This document shows positions 16,166-25,600 of a stretch of 64,000 nucleotides of DNA, piece after piece. Source of the DNA: Alphaproteobacteria bacterium (GTDB lineage: Bacteria; Pseudomonadota; Alphaproteobacteria; SMXS01). A program made the translations under genes and the position numbers. A model generated the notes under the pieces. It was not told the DNA's origin. It worked only from the letters and a program-made list of their open reading frames with translations, and ran no database searches. The stretch is taken from NCBI GenBank assembly GCA_028284945.1, contig JANQQJ010000041.1:95792-159791 (forward strand). The letters are read 5' to 3'. Position 1 is the first letter of the stretch; every line of letters starts with the position of its first letter.

Positions 16166-16309
16166 TCACATGGCCGTTGAAAGATCGGCCTGAGCCACAA
16201 TCACGGACGGACCAGGAAATGTGCCCTTGTGATCAACCGCGGCATAGGCAGCCAGCGCCATCGCGCCGATAAGGCCGAGAATTGCTATGGTGATCTGTCG
16301 AACAGGCAT
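16166..16309 (-). CDS. Small putative membrane or secreted peptide, 47 residues
   Basis: ATG at 16309 follows AAAGGGAGCGAT, a good Shine-Dalgarno sequence. The 47-residue product starts MPVRQITIAILGLIGAMALA, a clear signal sequence or single membrane helix, followed by a short polar tail ending DLSTAM. It fills most of the space between the dehydrogenase and amidase genes. No family recognised. Confidence 0.5.
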   Translation of the reverse strand: MPVRQITIAILGLIGAMALAAYAAVDHKGTFPGPSVIVAQADLSTAM

Positions 16310-16384
16310 ATCGCTCCCTTTCCCCAACCATTCTAGGGAGGAGATAGGGGCGATTATGGCGGGAATTTGACGATTTGGTGCCGG

Positions 16385-17770
16385 CTAAACCGCCGGCATC
16401 TTGAAGGGGTGGACCTGTTCAAACGCCCTTGCGGCGTGGAATATCCGGGCTTCCTGATGCCAGGGTGCGACGATTTGCAGCCCTATGGGCAACCCATCCT
16501 GGGTGAACCCGCAAGGCACAGACGCTGCGGGCTGCCCGGTCAGATTGAAGGGGAAGGTCAGCGGCGTCCAGGTTCGTTTATAGGCGTCGCCCTCTGGCCC
16601 ATAAACGCCCCGCTCTGCCTTGAACGGCGGTACAGGTGTGGTTGGCGCAATCAGCAGATCAAAATCCTGATGAAAGGCCGACATGAGCTGGGTCAGCGCC
16701 CCACGGGCCGCGAGTGCCTGATAGTGGCGCACAATGGGGATTTCAGCGCCTTTCTTGGCAGACCGCACCAGCATCGGGTCACTGGCCGCCAGCGCCTCCT
16801 CTGACGCACCATCAAGATAATAGGCGGTAACCGGCTGCCAGAAGTCCAGGAATGTCTGAAGCATATTCTCAAAACCGGGATCGGCTTCGACGACTTCGGC
16901 CCCCAGGTCTTCAAATGTTCCGGCGGCACTGGCAATAGCGGCCGCAATATCGGGGTGAATGTCGGTCAGCCGGGAACCGTCCCAATAAGCGATTTTCAGA
17001 CCCTTAACACCGGCTTCAAGGTCAAGCGCCGCGCCTTCAACCAATGGCAGGGCAAACGGATCCTTGGCATGGGGCTGGGCCATCACCGAATACATCAAAG
17101 CACCGTCCGCGACCGTGCGCGTCAGCGGCCCGGCCTGCGATAAGGCTGCGGTTGGCCCACCCGGACCTCCGGGGACCCTGTATTGCGTCGGTTTCAGCCC
17201 AAAGATTCCACAAAACGCGGCGGGTATGCGGACCGACCCACCGCCATCGGTGCCGACATGAAGCGGTCCCATCCCCAGCGCACAGGCCGCCGCCGCGCCA
17301 CCAGAGGAGCCGCCCGGCGTTTTGTCGTTGTCCCACGGGTTATAGCTGACTCCGTAGAGCGCGCTATCCGTACAGCCTTTCCAGCAAAATTCCGGTGTGG
17401 CGGTTTTGCCGAGAATGACAGAGCCGGCCGCCCGCAAATGCGCCGTCAAAGGCGCGTCAGCCTCGGCAGGAACATCCGGCAGAATGGGCGAACTTTGCCG
17501 CGTCGCCCAGCCTTTGACGTCGATATGTTCCTTGATTGAGAGCGGCACACCATCCAGCGGGCCTTTTGTCTGCCCACTGGACCAGCGCTGTGCGGCATTC
17601 TCGGCCTCCTGAAGCGCCCCCTCGGCGTCAACCAGGATAAAGGCGTTCACAGCCGGGTTCTGTGCCTCAAGACGCTCCAGAGCGGCCTGAGTGGCTTCTA
17701 CGGGCGAGAAATCACCACCCTGATATCCCTGAAGCAGTTCAACGGCGGAAAGGTGGGCAAGATCTGTCAT
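16385..17770 (-). CDS. Amidase (amidase-signature family)
   Basis: This is a 461-residue cytosolic amidase. The Ser-cisSer-Lys triad can be placed at Lys80 (PLSIKEH), Ser155 in PGGSSGG and Ser179 in GTDGGGSVRIPA. The family hydrolyses carboxylic amides, but the substrate is not evident. A GatA role is unlikely because no gatB or gatC is adjacent. The start ATG overlaps the stop of the upstream SDR gene as ATGA, so the two are translationally coupled and may act in one pathway. Confidence 0.93.
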   Translation of the reverse strand: MTDLAHLSAVELLQGYQGGDFSPVEATQAALERLEAQNPAVNAFILVDAEGALQEAENAAQRWSSGQTKGPLDGVPLSIKEHIDVKGWATRQSSPILPDVPAEADAPLTAHLRAAGSVILGKTATPEFCWKGCTDSALYGVSYNPWDNDKTPGGSSGGAAAACALGMGPLHVGTDGGGSVRIPAAFCGIFGLKPTQYRVPGGPGGPTAALSQAGPLTRTVADGALMYSVMAQPHAKDPFALPLVEGAALDLEAGVKGLKIAYWDGSRLTDIHPDIAAAIASAAGTFEDLGAEVVEADPGFENMLQTFLDFWQPVTAYYLDGASEEALAASDPMLVRSAKKGAEIPIVRHYQALAARGALTQLMSAFHQDFDLLIAPTTPVPPFKAERGVYGPEGDAYKRTWTPLTFPFNLTGQPAASVPCGFTQDGLPIGLQIVAPWHQEARIFHAARAFEQVHPFKMPAV

Positions 17771-18543
17771 GTTCCCTTGATCCCCAATGATTGACCGTCA
17801 TCGATCTTGATGTTGGCGCCGGTGATGAAATCACCCTCGTCCGATGCCAGCAAGAGCAACAAGCCGTTCAAGTCCGTGTCGTTGCCAACACGGCGGGTGG
17901 GCCAGGCATTGATCATCCGCTGGCCCACATCGCTTTCCCAAAGGTCGTCGTTCATTTCGGTTCGGATATAGCCGGGGCAAATCGCATTAACCTTGATACC
18001 ATGCCGCGCCCATTCCAGCGCCAACACTCGCGCCATCATCGCCGCTGCCGCCTTTGACGTTGAATAGGTGATGCCACCCCTCAATTCGACCAGCCCGGCC
18101 ATGGAGGCAATATTGATGATGCGCCCACCAATACCTCGCGCGATCATCCGCTTGCCGACCTCCTGGGCAAGCATGAAGGGCGCGCGGACATTGGTATCCA
18201 TCACGGTGTCATAGTCTTCCTGGGTGGTTTCTTCGGCCCGGCTCATAATCGCAACGCCGGAATTGTTGACCAGGCACCAGATCGGGCCGACCTGCTCTTC
18301 AGCCTCTGCGACGGCTGCCGCGCAGGCGGATTGGTCGGTGACGTCGAACGAAATTGGATAGGCGCTGCCACCCGCCGCCTCAATCTCGGTCTTCAGCGCG
18401 TCAAGCCGCTCTTTCCGCCGGCCAGTGACAACGACTTGCGCGCCGGCACCTGCCAGGCAAAGCGCGAATTGCCGCCCCAGCCCGCTTGTGGTGCCGGTAA
18501 TGAAACAAACGCGGCCAGTCAGATCGAAATTCGGTTGGGTCAT
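17767..18543 (-). CDS. Short-chain dehydrogenase/reductase (SDR)
   Basis: The 258-residue protein has the classical SDR elements: TGTTSGLG cofactor-binding motif, NNSG, catalytic Ser in NIASMAG and YSTSK. It also has the PGYIRTEM segment and the C-terminal TGANIKIDDGQ. It probably oxidises or reduces an alcohol/ketone with NAD(P). GGGAA precedes the ATG. It is the first gene of a two-gene unit with the amidase, overlapping it by 4 bp. Confidence 0.93.
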   Translation of the reverse strand: MTQPNFDLTGRVCFITGTTSGLGRQFALCLAGAGAQVVVTGRRKERLDALKTEIEAAGGSAYPISFDVTDQSACAAAVAEAEEQVGPIWCLVNNSGVAIMSRAEETTQEDYDTVMDTNVRAPFMLAQEVGKRMIARGIGGRIINIASMAGLVELRGGITYSTSKAAAAMMARVLALEWARHGIKVNAICPGYIRTEMNDDLWESDVGQRMINAWPTRRVGNDTDLNGLLLLLASDEGDFITGANIKIDDGQSLGIKGT

Positions 18544-18587
18544 GGACAGTTTCCCGAGTGTTCAGTGCTCAACAATGGAGCGGCACG

Positions 18588-19808
18588 CTAGTCACAGTCA
18601 TCAAATGGGTCAAGGAGACGGACGGCGAAGCCTTCGGCTGACAGCGCATCGACAATCCGGTGGATATGGCGATGATCACGGCCCTCCAGCGCGAGCTCCA
18701 GATCGGCTTCCTTGACCTGGGTTTCGGAAAACAACCGATTGTGCTGCACCTCCAGAATGTTCCCCCCGGCTTCGCCAATACAGACAGCGACTTGCGCCAA
18801 GGCGCCTGGCCTGTCCGGAATGGTCAGCCGCAACTGCGCGATCTGCCCCTGATTAACCAGGTCGCGCATCAGGACCGCAGCGAGCAATCGCGTGTCGATG
18901 TTTCCGCCCGATAGCACAATACCGACCTTGCGGCCCTTGAACCGGTCAGGCTCCGCGAGAATGGCGGCAAGCCCAACGGCCCCCGCCCCCTCGACCACGG
19001 TCTTTTCGATGGCGATCAGAAGACTGATGGCCCGCTCGATCTGCGCCTCGGTAACGATCTGTAAATCGTCAACCTTGTCGCGAATGATCTGGAGCGTCAG
19101 CGCCCCAGGCCTTTTGACGGCAATCCCCTCTGCAATGGTCGCGCCACCAGCTAGCGCATCTTCGCCGGAAAGCGCTGCCGTGACACAGGGATAGCGCGCG
19201 GCCTCAACGCCAATCACTTGAATGCCCGGATTGAGTGCCTTGGCAGCCACGCCAATCCCGCTGATCAACCCGCCGCCGCCGACTGGAACGAGTACCGCAT
19301 CCAAGGCCGGCACCTCGGCCAGCATTTCCAGCCCGATGGTGCCCTGCCCGGCAATGATCGCCGGATCGTCATAGGGATGGATAAAGGTCAGGTTCTTTTC
19401 GGTTGAAAGCGCGGCTGCCTTATCGGCGGCTTCGGTCAAGCTTTCGCCCTCTAGGACGACCGTGGCTCCAAACGCCTCTGTATTGCGGACCTTCACATAG
19501 GGTGTATCGCGGGGCATGACGATGGTGGCTTCGATGCCTAGCATTCCAGCGTGACGAGCGACCGCCTGAGCATGATTACCTGCCGACATGGCGATCACCC
19601 CGGCACCTCGTTCGGCCTCACTAAGTCGCTGCAATTTGTTGAGGGCGCCGCGTTCTTTGAACGATGCGGTGAACTGCAAGTTCTCGAACTTCAGGTAGAT
19701 TTCCGCCCCCGTGACCTGTGACAGCGTGACAGACCGCAGGAGCGGCGTGGGCGCCAGCGCGTCCTTAATCGCATCAGCGGCTGCCTGGATATCTGATAGA
19801 CTCACCAT
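18588..19808 (-). CDS. ilvA: Threonine ammonia-lyase (threonine dehydratase) with ACT domain
   Basis: This PLP enzyme deaminates threonine (and serine) to 2-oxobutyrate. Lys51 in TASFKERGA is the Schiff-base lysine. The AMSAGNHAQ and GGGG phosphate-binding loops are present. An ACT regulatory domain occupies about 327-406 ([16 protein letters not shown]). With 406 residues and one ACT domain it matches the short TdcB/IlvA form found in many alphaproteobacteria. It is divergent from the acyl-CoA dehydrogenase gene. The symbol is by family; a catabolic role is also possible. Confidence 0.88.
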   Translation of the reverse strand: MVSLSDIQAAADAIKDALAPTPLLRSVTLSQVTGAEIYLKFENLQFTASFKERGALNKLQRLSEAERGAGVIAMSAGNHAQAVARHAGMLGIEATIVMPRDTPYVKVRNTEAFGATVVLEGESLTEAADKAAALSTEKNLTFIHPYDDPAIIAGQGTIGLEMLAEVPALDAVLVPVGGGGLISGIGVAAKALNPGIQVIGVEAARYPCVTAALSGEDALAGGATIAEGIAVKRPGALTLQIIRDKVDDLQIVTEAQIERAISLLIAIEKTVVEGAGAVGLAAILAEPDRFKGRKVGIVLSGGNIDTRLLAAVLMRDLVNQGQIAQLRLTIPDRPGALAQVAVCIGEAGGNILEVQHNRLFSETQVKEADLELALEGRDHRHIHRIVDALSAEGFAVRLLDPFDDCD

Positions 19809-19885
19809 CGAATCACCTGAGGCTCATTGGTCATGAGAGTGTCACATGGCGGGCTTCAGCGCGAGAACACCAGGGGACAGAAAAA

Positions 19886-21124
19886 ATGGATTTTGAGTTT
19901 TCAGACCGCGTGATGGAGCTGCGGCAGCAGGTCCGTGACTTTATCGAAGAGCACGTACAGCCAGCAGAGAAGGTCTATGCCGAGCAGGTGGAAGAAGGCG
20001 GCCGCTGGACAGTGCCGCCGGTTATGGAGGAACTGAAGGCCAAGGCGAAGTCTGCCGGGCTTTGGAATATGTTCCTGCCGGATTCAAAAGGCGGTTTTGG
20101 CCTGTCGAACCTGGACTATGCACCGATTGCCGAGGAATTGGGTCGGTCTTCACTGGCATCTGAAGCGTTCAATTGTTCAGCACCGGATACCGGCAATATG
20201 GAGATCCTGGAACGCTTCGGGTCCGACGAAATCAAAGCGAAATGGTTGCAGCCGCTGTTGGATGGGGAAATCCGTTCGGCCTTTGCGATGACCGAACCGC
20301 TGGTCGCGAGTTCCGATGCCACCAACATTGAATCCAATATTGCGCGCGACGGCGATGAATACGTGATCAACGGCCGCAAATGGTGGACATCCGGCATTAT
20401 GGACCCGCGTTGTGAAGTGTTGATCTTCATGGGCAAGACCGACAAGTCAGCGCCCATCCATCAGCAGCAATCGATGATTGTCGTGCCGCGGGACACACCG
20501 GGCATTACCGTGCTGCGGTCTCTACCGGTATTCGGCTATGACGATGCGCCCCATGGCCATGGCGAGGTCCTGTTCGAGGATGTACGCGTGCCCACCAGCA
20601 ATATTCTGCTGGGCGAAGGCCGTGGCTTTGAAATTGCACAGGCGCGGTTGGGGCCGGGCCGGATTCACCACTGCATGCGGTCGATCGGATCTGCAGAACG
20701 CGCCATCGAACTGATGTGCGCCCGGGCCGATAGCCGTGAGGCATTTGGCCAGAAACTCTCCGAACAGGGCGTGGTCATGGAGCAGATCGCCAATAGCCGC
20801 ATCGAAGTCGAACAGGCCCGCCTGTCCGTGCTGAAAGCCGCCTGGATGATGGACAAATACGGCAACAAGATCGCCCGCAGCGAGATCGCCCAGATCAAGG
20901 TATCCGTGCCCAATATGGCAATGAAGATCCTGGATCGTGCAATCCAGATTCATGGCGGCGGCGGCGTATCGGCCGATTTCCCGCTGGCCCGTGCCTATGC
21001 CAGCCAGCGCACATTGCGGCTGGCCGATGGCCCAGATGAAGTACATCGCCGAACGATCGCGCGGCTTGAACTTAAGAAACAGCGTGAGCTAAGAGATCGG
21101 CAGCATAATCTGGCCGCCCAGTAA
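19886..21124 (+). CDS. Acyl-CoA dehydrogenase, ACAD10/11-like
   Basis: The 412-residue flavoprotein has the N-terminal helical domain, the FAD-binding [17 protein letters not shown] segment near 132-148 and the C-terminal [12 protein letters not shown] and [17 protein letters not shown] motifs typical of the ACAD10/11 subgroup. It forms the 2,3-double bond of an acyl-CoA; chain length or branching preference is unknown. AGGGGAC precedes the ATG. It is a single plus-strand gene, divergent from ilvA, followed by a weak terminator-like hairpin. Confidence 0.93.
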   Translation: MDFEFSDRVMELRQQVRDFIEEHVQPAEKVYAEQVEEGGRWTVPPVMEELKAKAKSAGLWNMFLPDSKGGFGLSNLDYAPIAEELGRSSLASEAFNCSAPDTGNMEILERFGSDEIKAKWLQPLLDGEIRSAFAMTEPLVASSDATNIESNIARDGDEYVINGRKWWTSGIMDPRCEVLIFMGKTDKSAPIHQQQSMIVVPRDTPGITVLRSLPVFGYDDAPHGHGEVLFEDVRVPTSNILLGEGRGFEIAQARLGPGRIHHCMRSIGSAERAIELMCARADSREAFGQKLSEQGVVMEQIANSRIEVEQARLSVLKAAWMMDKYGNKIARSEIAQIKVSVPNMAMKILDRAIQIHGGGGVSADFPLARAYASQRTLRLADGPDEVHRRTIARLELKKQRELRDRQHNLAAQ

Positions 21125-21144
21125 CACAGGCGGTTGCATTTCTC

Positions 21145-21178
21145 CAAGGGGGCGTGGTCCGGCGGGCTGCGCCCTTTT
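21145..21178 (+). terminator. Possible rho-independent terminator after the acyl-CoA dehydrogenase gene
   Basis: AAGGGGGCG (21146-21154) can pair, with a small bulge, with CGCCCTT (21170-21176), followed by TT. The stem is imperfect and the T-run short, so the call is tentative. Confidence 0.35.
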
Positions 21179-21253
21179 GTCTTGGGTGAACGCCTGGACA
21201 TCTGCGCCGCCGTCGGCATCGTAGACAAGGAGATTGTTGAACGGAGGTGACCC

Positions 21254-22024
21254 ATCGCCGCCATCCTGGGGACGAACGCACTGATTTTGTGGCTGCTGGT
21301 TACAGCGCTCTGGCTGTTGAGCCTGAAGCTGAAAACCGTCAGCTTCGTGGATAGCTTCTGGGGCGTTGGTTTCGGTGTGCTGGCCTGGGCATCGCTTGCT
21401 CAGACCGGCGCGACGACCATGGGTCTGATCGTCGCGGGTCTCACGACCCTTTGGTCACTGCGTTTGGGCACTCATCTGCTGAGACGTTTCTTGGATGAAG
21501 GCGAGGACGCCCGCTATGCCGCCATGCGCGACAAGGCGGGCCCGAGCTGGCCCCTGCGGAGCTACGTCGTGGTTTTCCTGTTACAGGGGACCCTGATGTG
21601 GATGGTAGCCCTACCCGTCCAGGTGACAATCGCAGCACCGCCCGAGGCCTGGCCCGATGCCCTGACCGTGGGCGGCATCTTGGTGTTCCTTTTCGGATTT
21701 GTCTTCGAAGCCATCGCCGACCAGCAGCTAAACAGCTTTCGCCGCCGGAATACGGACCCGGACGCGATCATGGACAAAGGGCTCTGGTGCTGGTCCAGAC
21801 ACCCAAACTATTTCGGCAATGCCTGTTTGTGGTGGGGCCTGTTCCTGATTGCAGCATCAGCGGGTCATTACTGGACCATCATCGGGCCCTTGATCATGAC
21901 GTTCCTATTGCTGCGGGTTTCGGGCGTAACCCTCCTAGAGGCCCATATGGAGGCAACCCGTCCCGCCTATGCCGCCTATAAGAACAGGACCAGTCCCTTC
22001 CTGCCGTTGCCCCCGAAATCCTGA
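21254..22024 (+). CDS. DUF1295 (steroid 5-alpha-reductase-like) membrane protein, apparent ATC start
   Basis: This is a polytopic membrane protein of about 256 residues. It has the DUF1295 hallmarks: FVDSFWGVGFGVLAW near the N-terminus and the C-terminal GLWCWSRHPNYFGNACLWWG followed by LLRVSG. The family is distantly related to 5-alpha-reductases and isoprenylcysteine methyltransferases, with unproven reactions. The frame opens after a stop at 21248. A full GGAGG lies at 21243-21247, and ATC at 21254 is 6 bp beyond it, giving MAAILGTNALILWLL. The only conventional start, TTG 21287, has no Shine-Dalgarno sequence and would cut the first helix short. Confidence 0.85.
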   Translation: MAAILGTNALILWLLVTALWLLSLKLKTVSFVDSFWGVGFGVLAWASLAQTGATTMGLIVAGLTTLWSLRLGTHLLRRFLDEGEDARYAAMRDKAGPSWPLRSYVVVFLLQGTLMWMVALPVQVTIAAPPEAWPDALTVGGILVFLFGFVFEAIADQQLNSFRRRNTDPDAIMDKGLWCWSRHPNYFGNACLWWGLFLIAASAGHYWTIIGPLIMTFLLLRVSGVTLLEAHMEATRPAYAAYKNRTSPFLPLPPKS

Positions 22025-22048
22025 CGATTAGGCACCAGGGCAACGTCC

Positions 22049-22516
22049 TTATCGATACTGGGCGGCTGTTATGAATTCTCCAAAAGCCTCGCACCAGATC
22101 ACAACGGTTGTGTAGGCGCCGACATCAATACCTGCTGGCACATCCAGAATGAACCCATCAAAGGTCGCTACATTCCCGACCTGAACAGCGGACGACTTGA
22201 CGGCATTAAACCCGGCTTCGTCTTCGACAAATTCACCCGTGAGATAGAGCCTGTAGTCAGGTCCCGGCGCGAGGCGTCCTTCGTGGACAATCTGAGACGC
22301 ACTGACACTGACTGCCCCTTCGCCCCAATGGAGAAAGTCACTGCCGTTGAGGTCACGGGTGAATTCGCCCTTAAAGAGCGCGGCCTCGGCGGACGCAGCA
22401 AGAACCTCGCGGTCCGGGGCGTCAGGCGCGGTCAGAATGGGCAACAGATAAACCCCTAGGGCAAACCCCAGCCCGAGCACCGCCGCATGGGTACCCACCA
22501 GAATTAGATTTCGCAT
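22049..22516 (-). CDS. DM13 domain protein with N-terminal membrane anchor
   Basis: The 155-residue protein has one N-terminal hydrophobic helix (about residues 4-27). It is followed by a DM13 domain (about 45-155) with the conserved LHWGEG, YRLYLTGEF and the C-terminal VVIWCEAFGEFITAAQYR. The Cys in VIWC is the conserved one. DM13 domains are extracytoplasmic and are suspected of electron transfer or redox roles linked to DOMON-like folds. The gene lies downstream of the giant autotransporter on the same strand but beyond its terminator. Confidence 0.85.
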   Translation of the reverse strand: MRNLILVGTHAAVLGLGFALGVYLLPILTAPDAPDREVLAASAEAALFKGEFTRDLNGSDFLHWGEGAVSVSASQIVHEGRLAPGPDYRLYLTGEFVEDEAGFNAVKSSAVQVGNVATFDGFILDVPAGIDVGAYTTVVIWCEAFGEFITAAQYR

Positions 22517-22570
22517 TCCTCTTTTCCTTTTCCCGCGCTCTCAGCACCTTATTCGATAATCCTTGCTTCC

Positions 22571-22600
22571 ATAAGAAAAGGGCGCCCGCTGGGCGCCCTT
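22571..22600 (-). terminator. Rho-independent terminator of the giant autotransporter gene
   Basis: On the minus strand, AAGGGCGCCC-agc-GGGCGCCCTT forms a perfect 10-bp stem with a 3-nt loop, followed by TTTCTTAT. It lies 40 bp past the stop codon at 22640 and 55 bp before the DM13 start. Confidence 0.9.
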
Positions 22601-22639
22601 CCCTTAAGTCCCGCCCCAAAGGGGACGATGTCCTTATCG

Positions 22640-25600
22640 TTAGAAGTGGAGGCGAAGGCCGCCCGTGACCGAGTGCTCTTCGTAACCACCGCCGAACTCA
22701 CCCTCGTAGTCGAGGAAGAGCGAGATCATTTCGCTGACGGAGGCGTTCACACCAACACCGAACAGGCCAGTGGTCTCGCGCGCAACCTCACCGAAGACGG
22801 TGAAGGAGCTGTTCGGGACGCCTTCGATGCGGCCGGTGATGGCCCGCAGGTCGTCTTCGAACTCATGCGCGATACCAGCGCGGAGGTAAGGCGTCCAGTG
22901 ACCGCCATTGCCGGTCTTGAACGTCTTGGACACCCGCAACTGTGCGGTGACACGGAACGACTTGGCCGACTGTTCGTCGATCAGCAGGTTGAGGTTACCC
23001 GCACCAGTCTCGGCAAAGGCATCCTGCTCAACCTCGACCCAAGCCAGCCCGATTTCCGGGGTCAGCTTGATGCCGTTTTCACCGATGTCGAAGCTGTAGC
23101 CGGCTTTACCGCTGATGTAAGCGAAGTCGCCGTCGTAGTCGGCCAAGGCCAGAGCATCGAAGCTACCGAACTGGCTACCGAACGAGATATCACGTTCACT
23201 GGTGAGATCCAGATCCCCAATACCACCCTGAATGTAGGCAAACAGGTCTTCAGTGAAGTAGCTGAGGTAGCCGCCGATGTTCCACTGGTCGATATCGCCT
23301 TCACCCGTGCGGCCATCAAAGTCGATGTCGGTGTTACCGAAGCCGCCCATGATGCCAATCAGCAGGGTGTTGTCGATGATCTCGTAGTCGAACCCGATGA
23401 AGCCGGAGACCGTGTCGAAGTCATAGTTCAAGAACCCATCGTTCTCACTGACATCGACCGTGTCGAACTGACCGGCCACCCACACGGCCGCACGGTTATC
23501 GTCGCCACTGGCACCCGAGGTGGAGTTGTCAGTCACATTCATGACAACCCGCGAGGATGACGGTGCGGCACCGAACTGTGCTTCCAGCGTCCGCAGATAG
23601 ACCTGACGGTCGTTCTGCATGGCAGCGTTGATCGCAGCTTCATTGAAGGCGTTGAACCATTCTGGGTTAATGCCCTCCAGGCCAGCAGCAATATTGTCGG
23701 CTTTGCCCAGGTAGGCGATCTGCTCATGGAGGCTATCCGTGTTCAGACCATACTGGGTAAAGCTGTCAATATAGGCACCGACCAGGTTCTGGTTCTGCGT
23801 GTTGCCCTTGTCGGCAAAGCTCGGGATCGAGATGATCCGGACCGTTTGCGGCAAGTACAGCAGCGCAGCCTTGAACACCTGAACGCGGACTTCCTCGTTC
23901 ACATCCGGCGTCGACGGATCGTCATACTGAAGGACGATCGCACCGTCGTTCGGACCACCATCGAAGCCGAGGTCGGAGAACGTGCCGTTCACCGCGCCAT
24001 CCGGCGTTTTGATGATGTCGTAAACGAGACCCATGTCGCTGTAGTCGGCCGTTGTGATCCGGTTGCCGTTCTCATCGACATCGGGAATACCGTCCGGTGT
24101 CGTGAAGGCCGGGTTCTCGGTCTCACAGTTCGGCGTACCATCAGGCGCATCGTCACAGCCCGTACCGCCGGTCGGAATGGTCGGCTCCGAACCGTTGGTC
24201 GTGACGTCAACGAACTTGCCGTCAAGGACGATGTTCAGGCGGCCCGCCAGATTGGCGTTGCCATCTTCGACCGGCGTGATGACCTGAGCAACCGTGTCAG
24301 GAATGCCATCCTGGCCAGGCTGGTTCGGTTCCATCGTGTCAGCGAAGATCAGGTCCTGCAGCACGTTGCCCGTACCCATGTCGAAGTCCGGAATACCATC
24401 ACCCTGCGTATCGTCGGTGATGTTACCCATTTCGTCCTGGGTCACGTTGTCGACGGTGTTGAAGTCATCAAGACCATCCGGCGCCGCCTCATTTTCAGGC
24501 GTGAACGGATCATCCTGGATGATTTCACCAGTCATCGGATCCTGAGCAACCAGATCAACGGTTTCGAAGTCATTGATACCGTCAGGAGCGCTCTCATCGA
24601 CGTCCGGCGTATTCGGATCGTCATTGAGGAACGCGCCGGTGTCCGGATCTTGAGCGCCGGTGTCGACGGGGCCGACCGTGAACAGGTCCTGCTTCTCGTC
24701 AACAATGGCTTTCTCTGCACCGGAGGCCACAACAACCAGCATATCGCTATCACCAATCATCGTACCGGCCGAGGAGATGTCGCTCAGGTCGGCCGTGAAC
24801 TGGCTGCCCCAGCTCTTGACCACTTCGCGACCCTGGATCTCGGTTTCGATGCTTGTGGTAGCAAGCTCGCCTTCAATGACGTCACGACGGACATCGCCGG
24901 TGTCGGGATCGAAGTCGTCAATGCCATCGGGTTCGAAGGCAGTGATCTCTCCGGTCATTTCGTCCTGGGTCAATGTGTCGATCGTCAGGAAGTCAGGAAT
25001 GCCATCGCCAGTTTCACCGTCGGTGATATCACCCGTCGTCAGATCCTGCGTCACTTCGTCAACCGTGGCAAAGTCCTGAATACCATCCGGGCCGGCGCCA
25101 GTATCAGAACCGTCCATCGGGTCCTGGCTAATGGCGTCAACCGGAACCACTTCACCGACAACATAGGTCGTGTAGTCAGTGACCGGGTCGGAGAAGTTGA
25201 CGTTACCGACAACAGTCAACGTACCGATCTTCGTGGTTTCATCACCCGGATTGATAGTGCCGTACTTCGGCGTATCAGACGGGAGATCGAACGGCATATC
25301 CATTGCGATTTCTTCGCGGATGAAGTTCTCGGGAGCCACAAAGCCCTCAAGACGATCCGCAGCAATCGCGTTGCCGAGCGGATCAGCCGGCTGATCAACC
25401 AACGTGGTTTCGAAGGTCAGGTTCTGGAGAACGTTACCCGTTGCACCGTCGAAGTCGTCAACACCATCGGGTACGAAGGCGGTAATCACGCCTGCACCGT
25501 TCTGAGTGACATTGTCGACCGTGGTGAAGTCAGGCAGACCGTCCGGGGCGCTTTCGTCCACGTCTGGCGTACCTGCATCATCGGGAATGTCCGCACCGGT

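Noticed and set aside
1..21124. The HAD fragment at 1-328 and the ACAD10/11-like gene at 19886 as a split ACAD10 system
   Set aside because: They are about 19.5 kb apart with unrelated genes between and no aminoglycoside-phosphotransferase-like domain in view.
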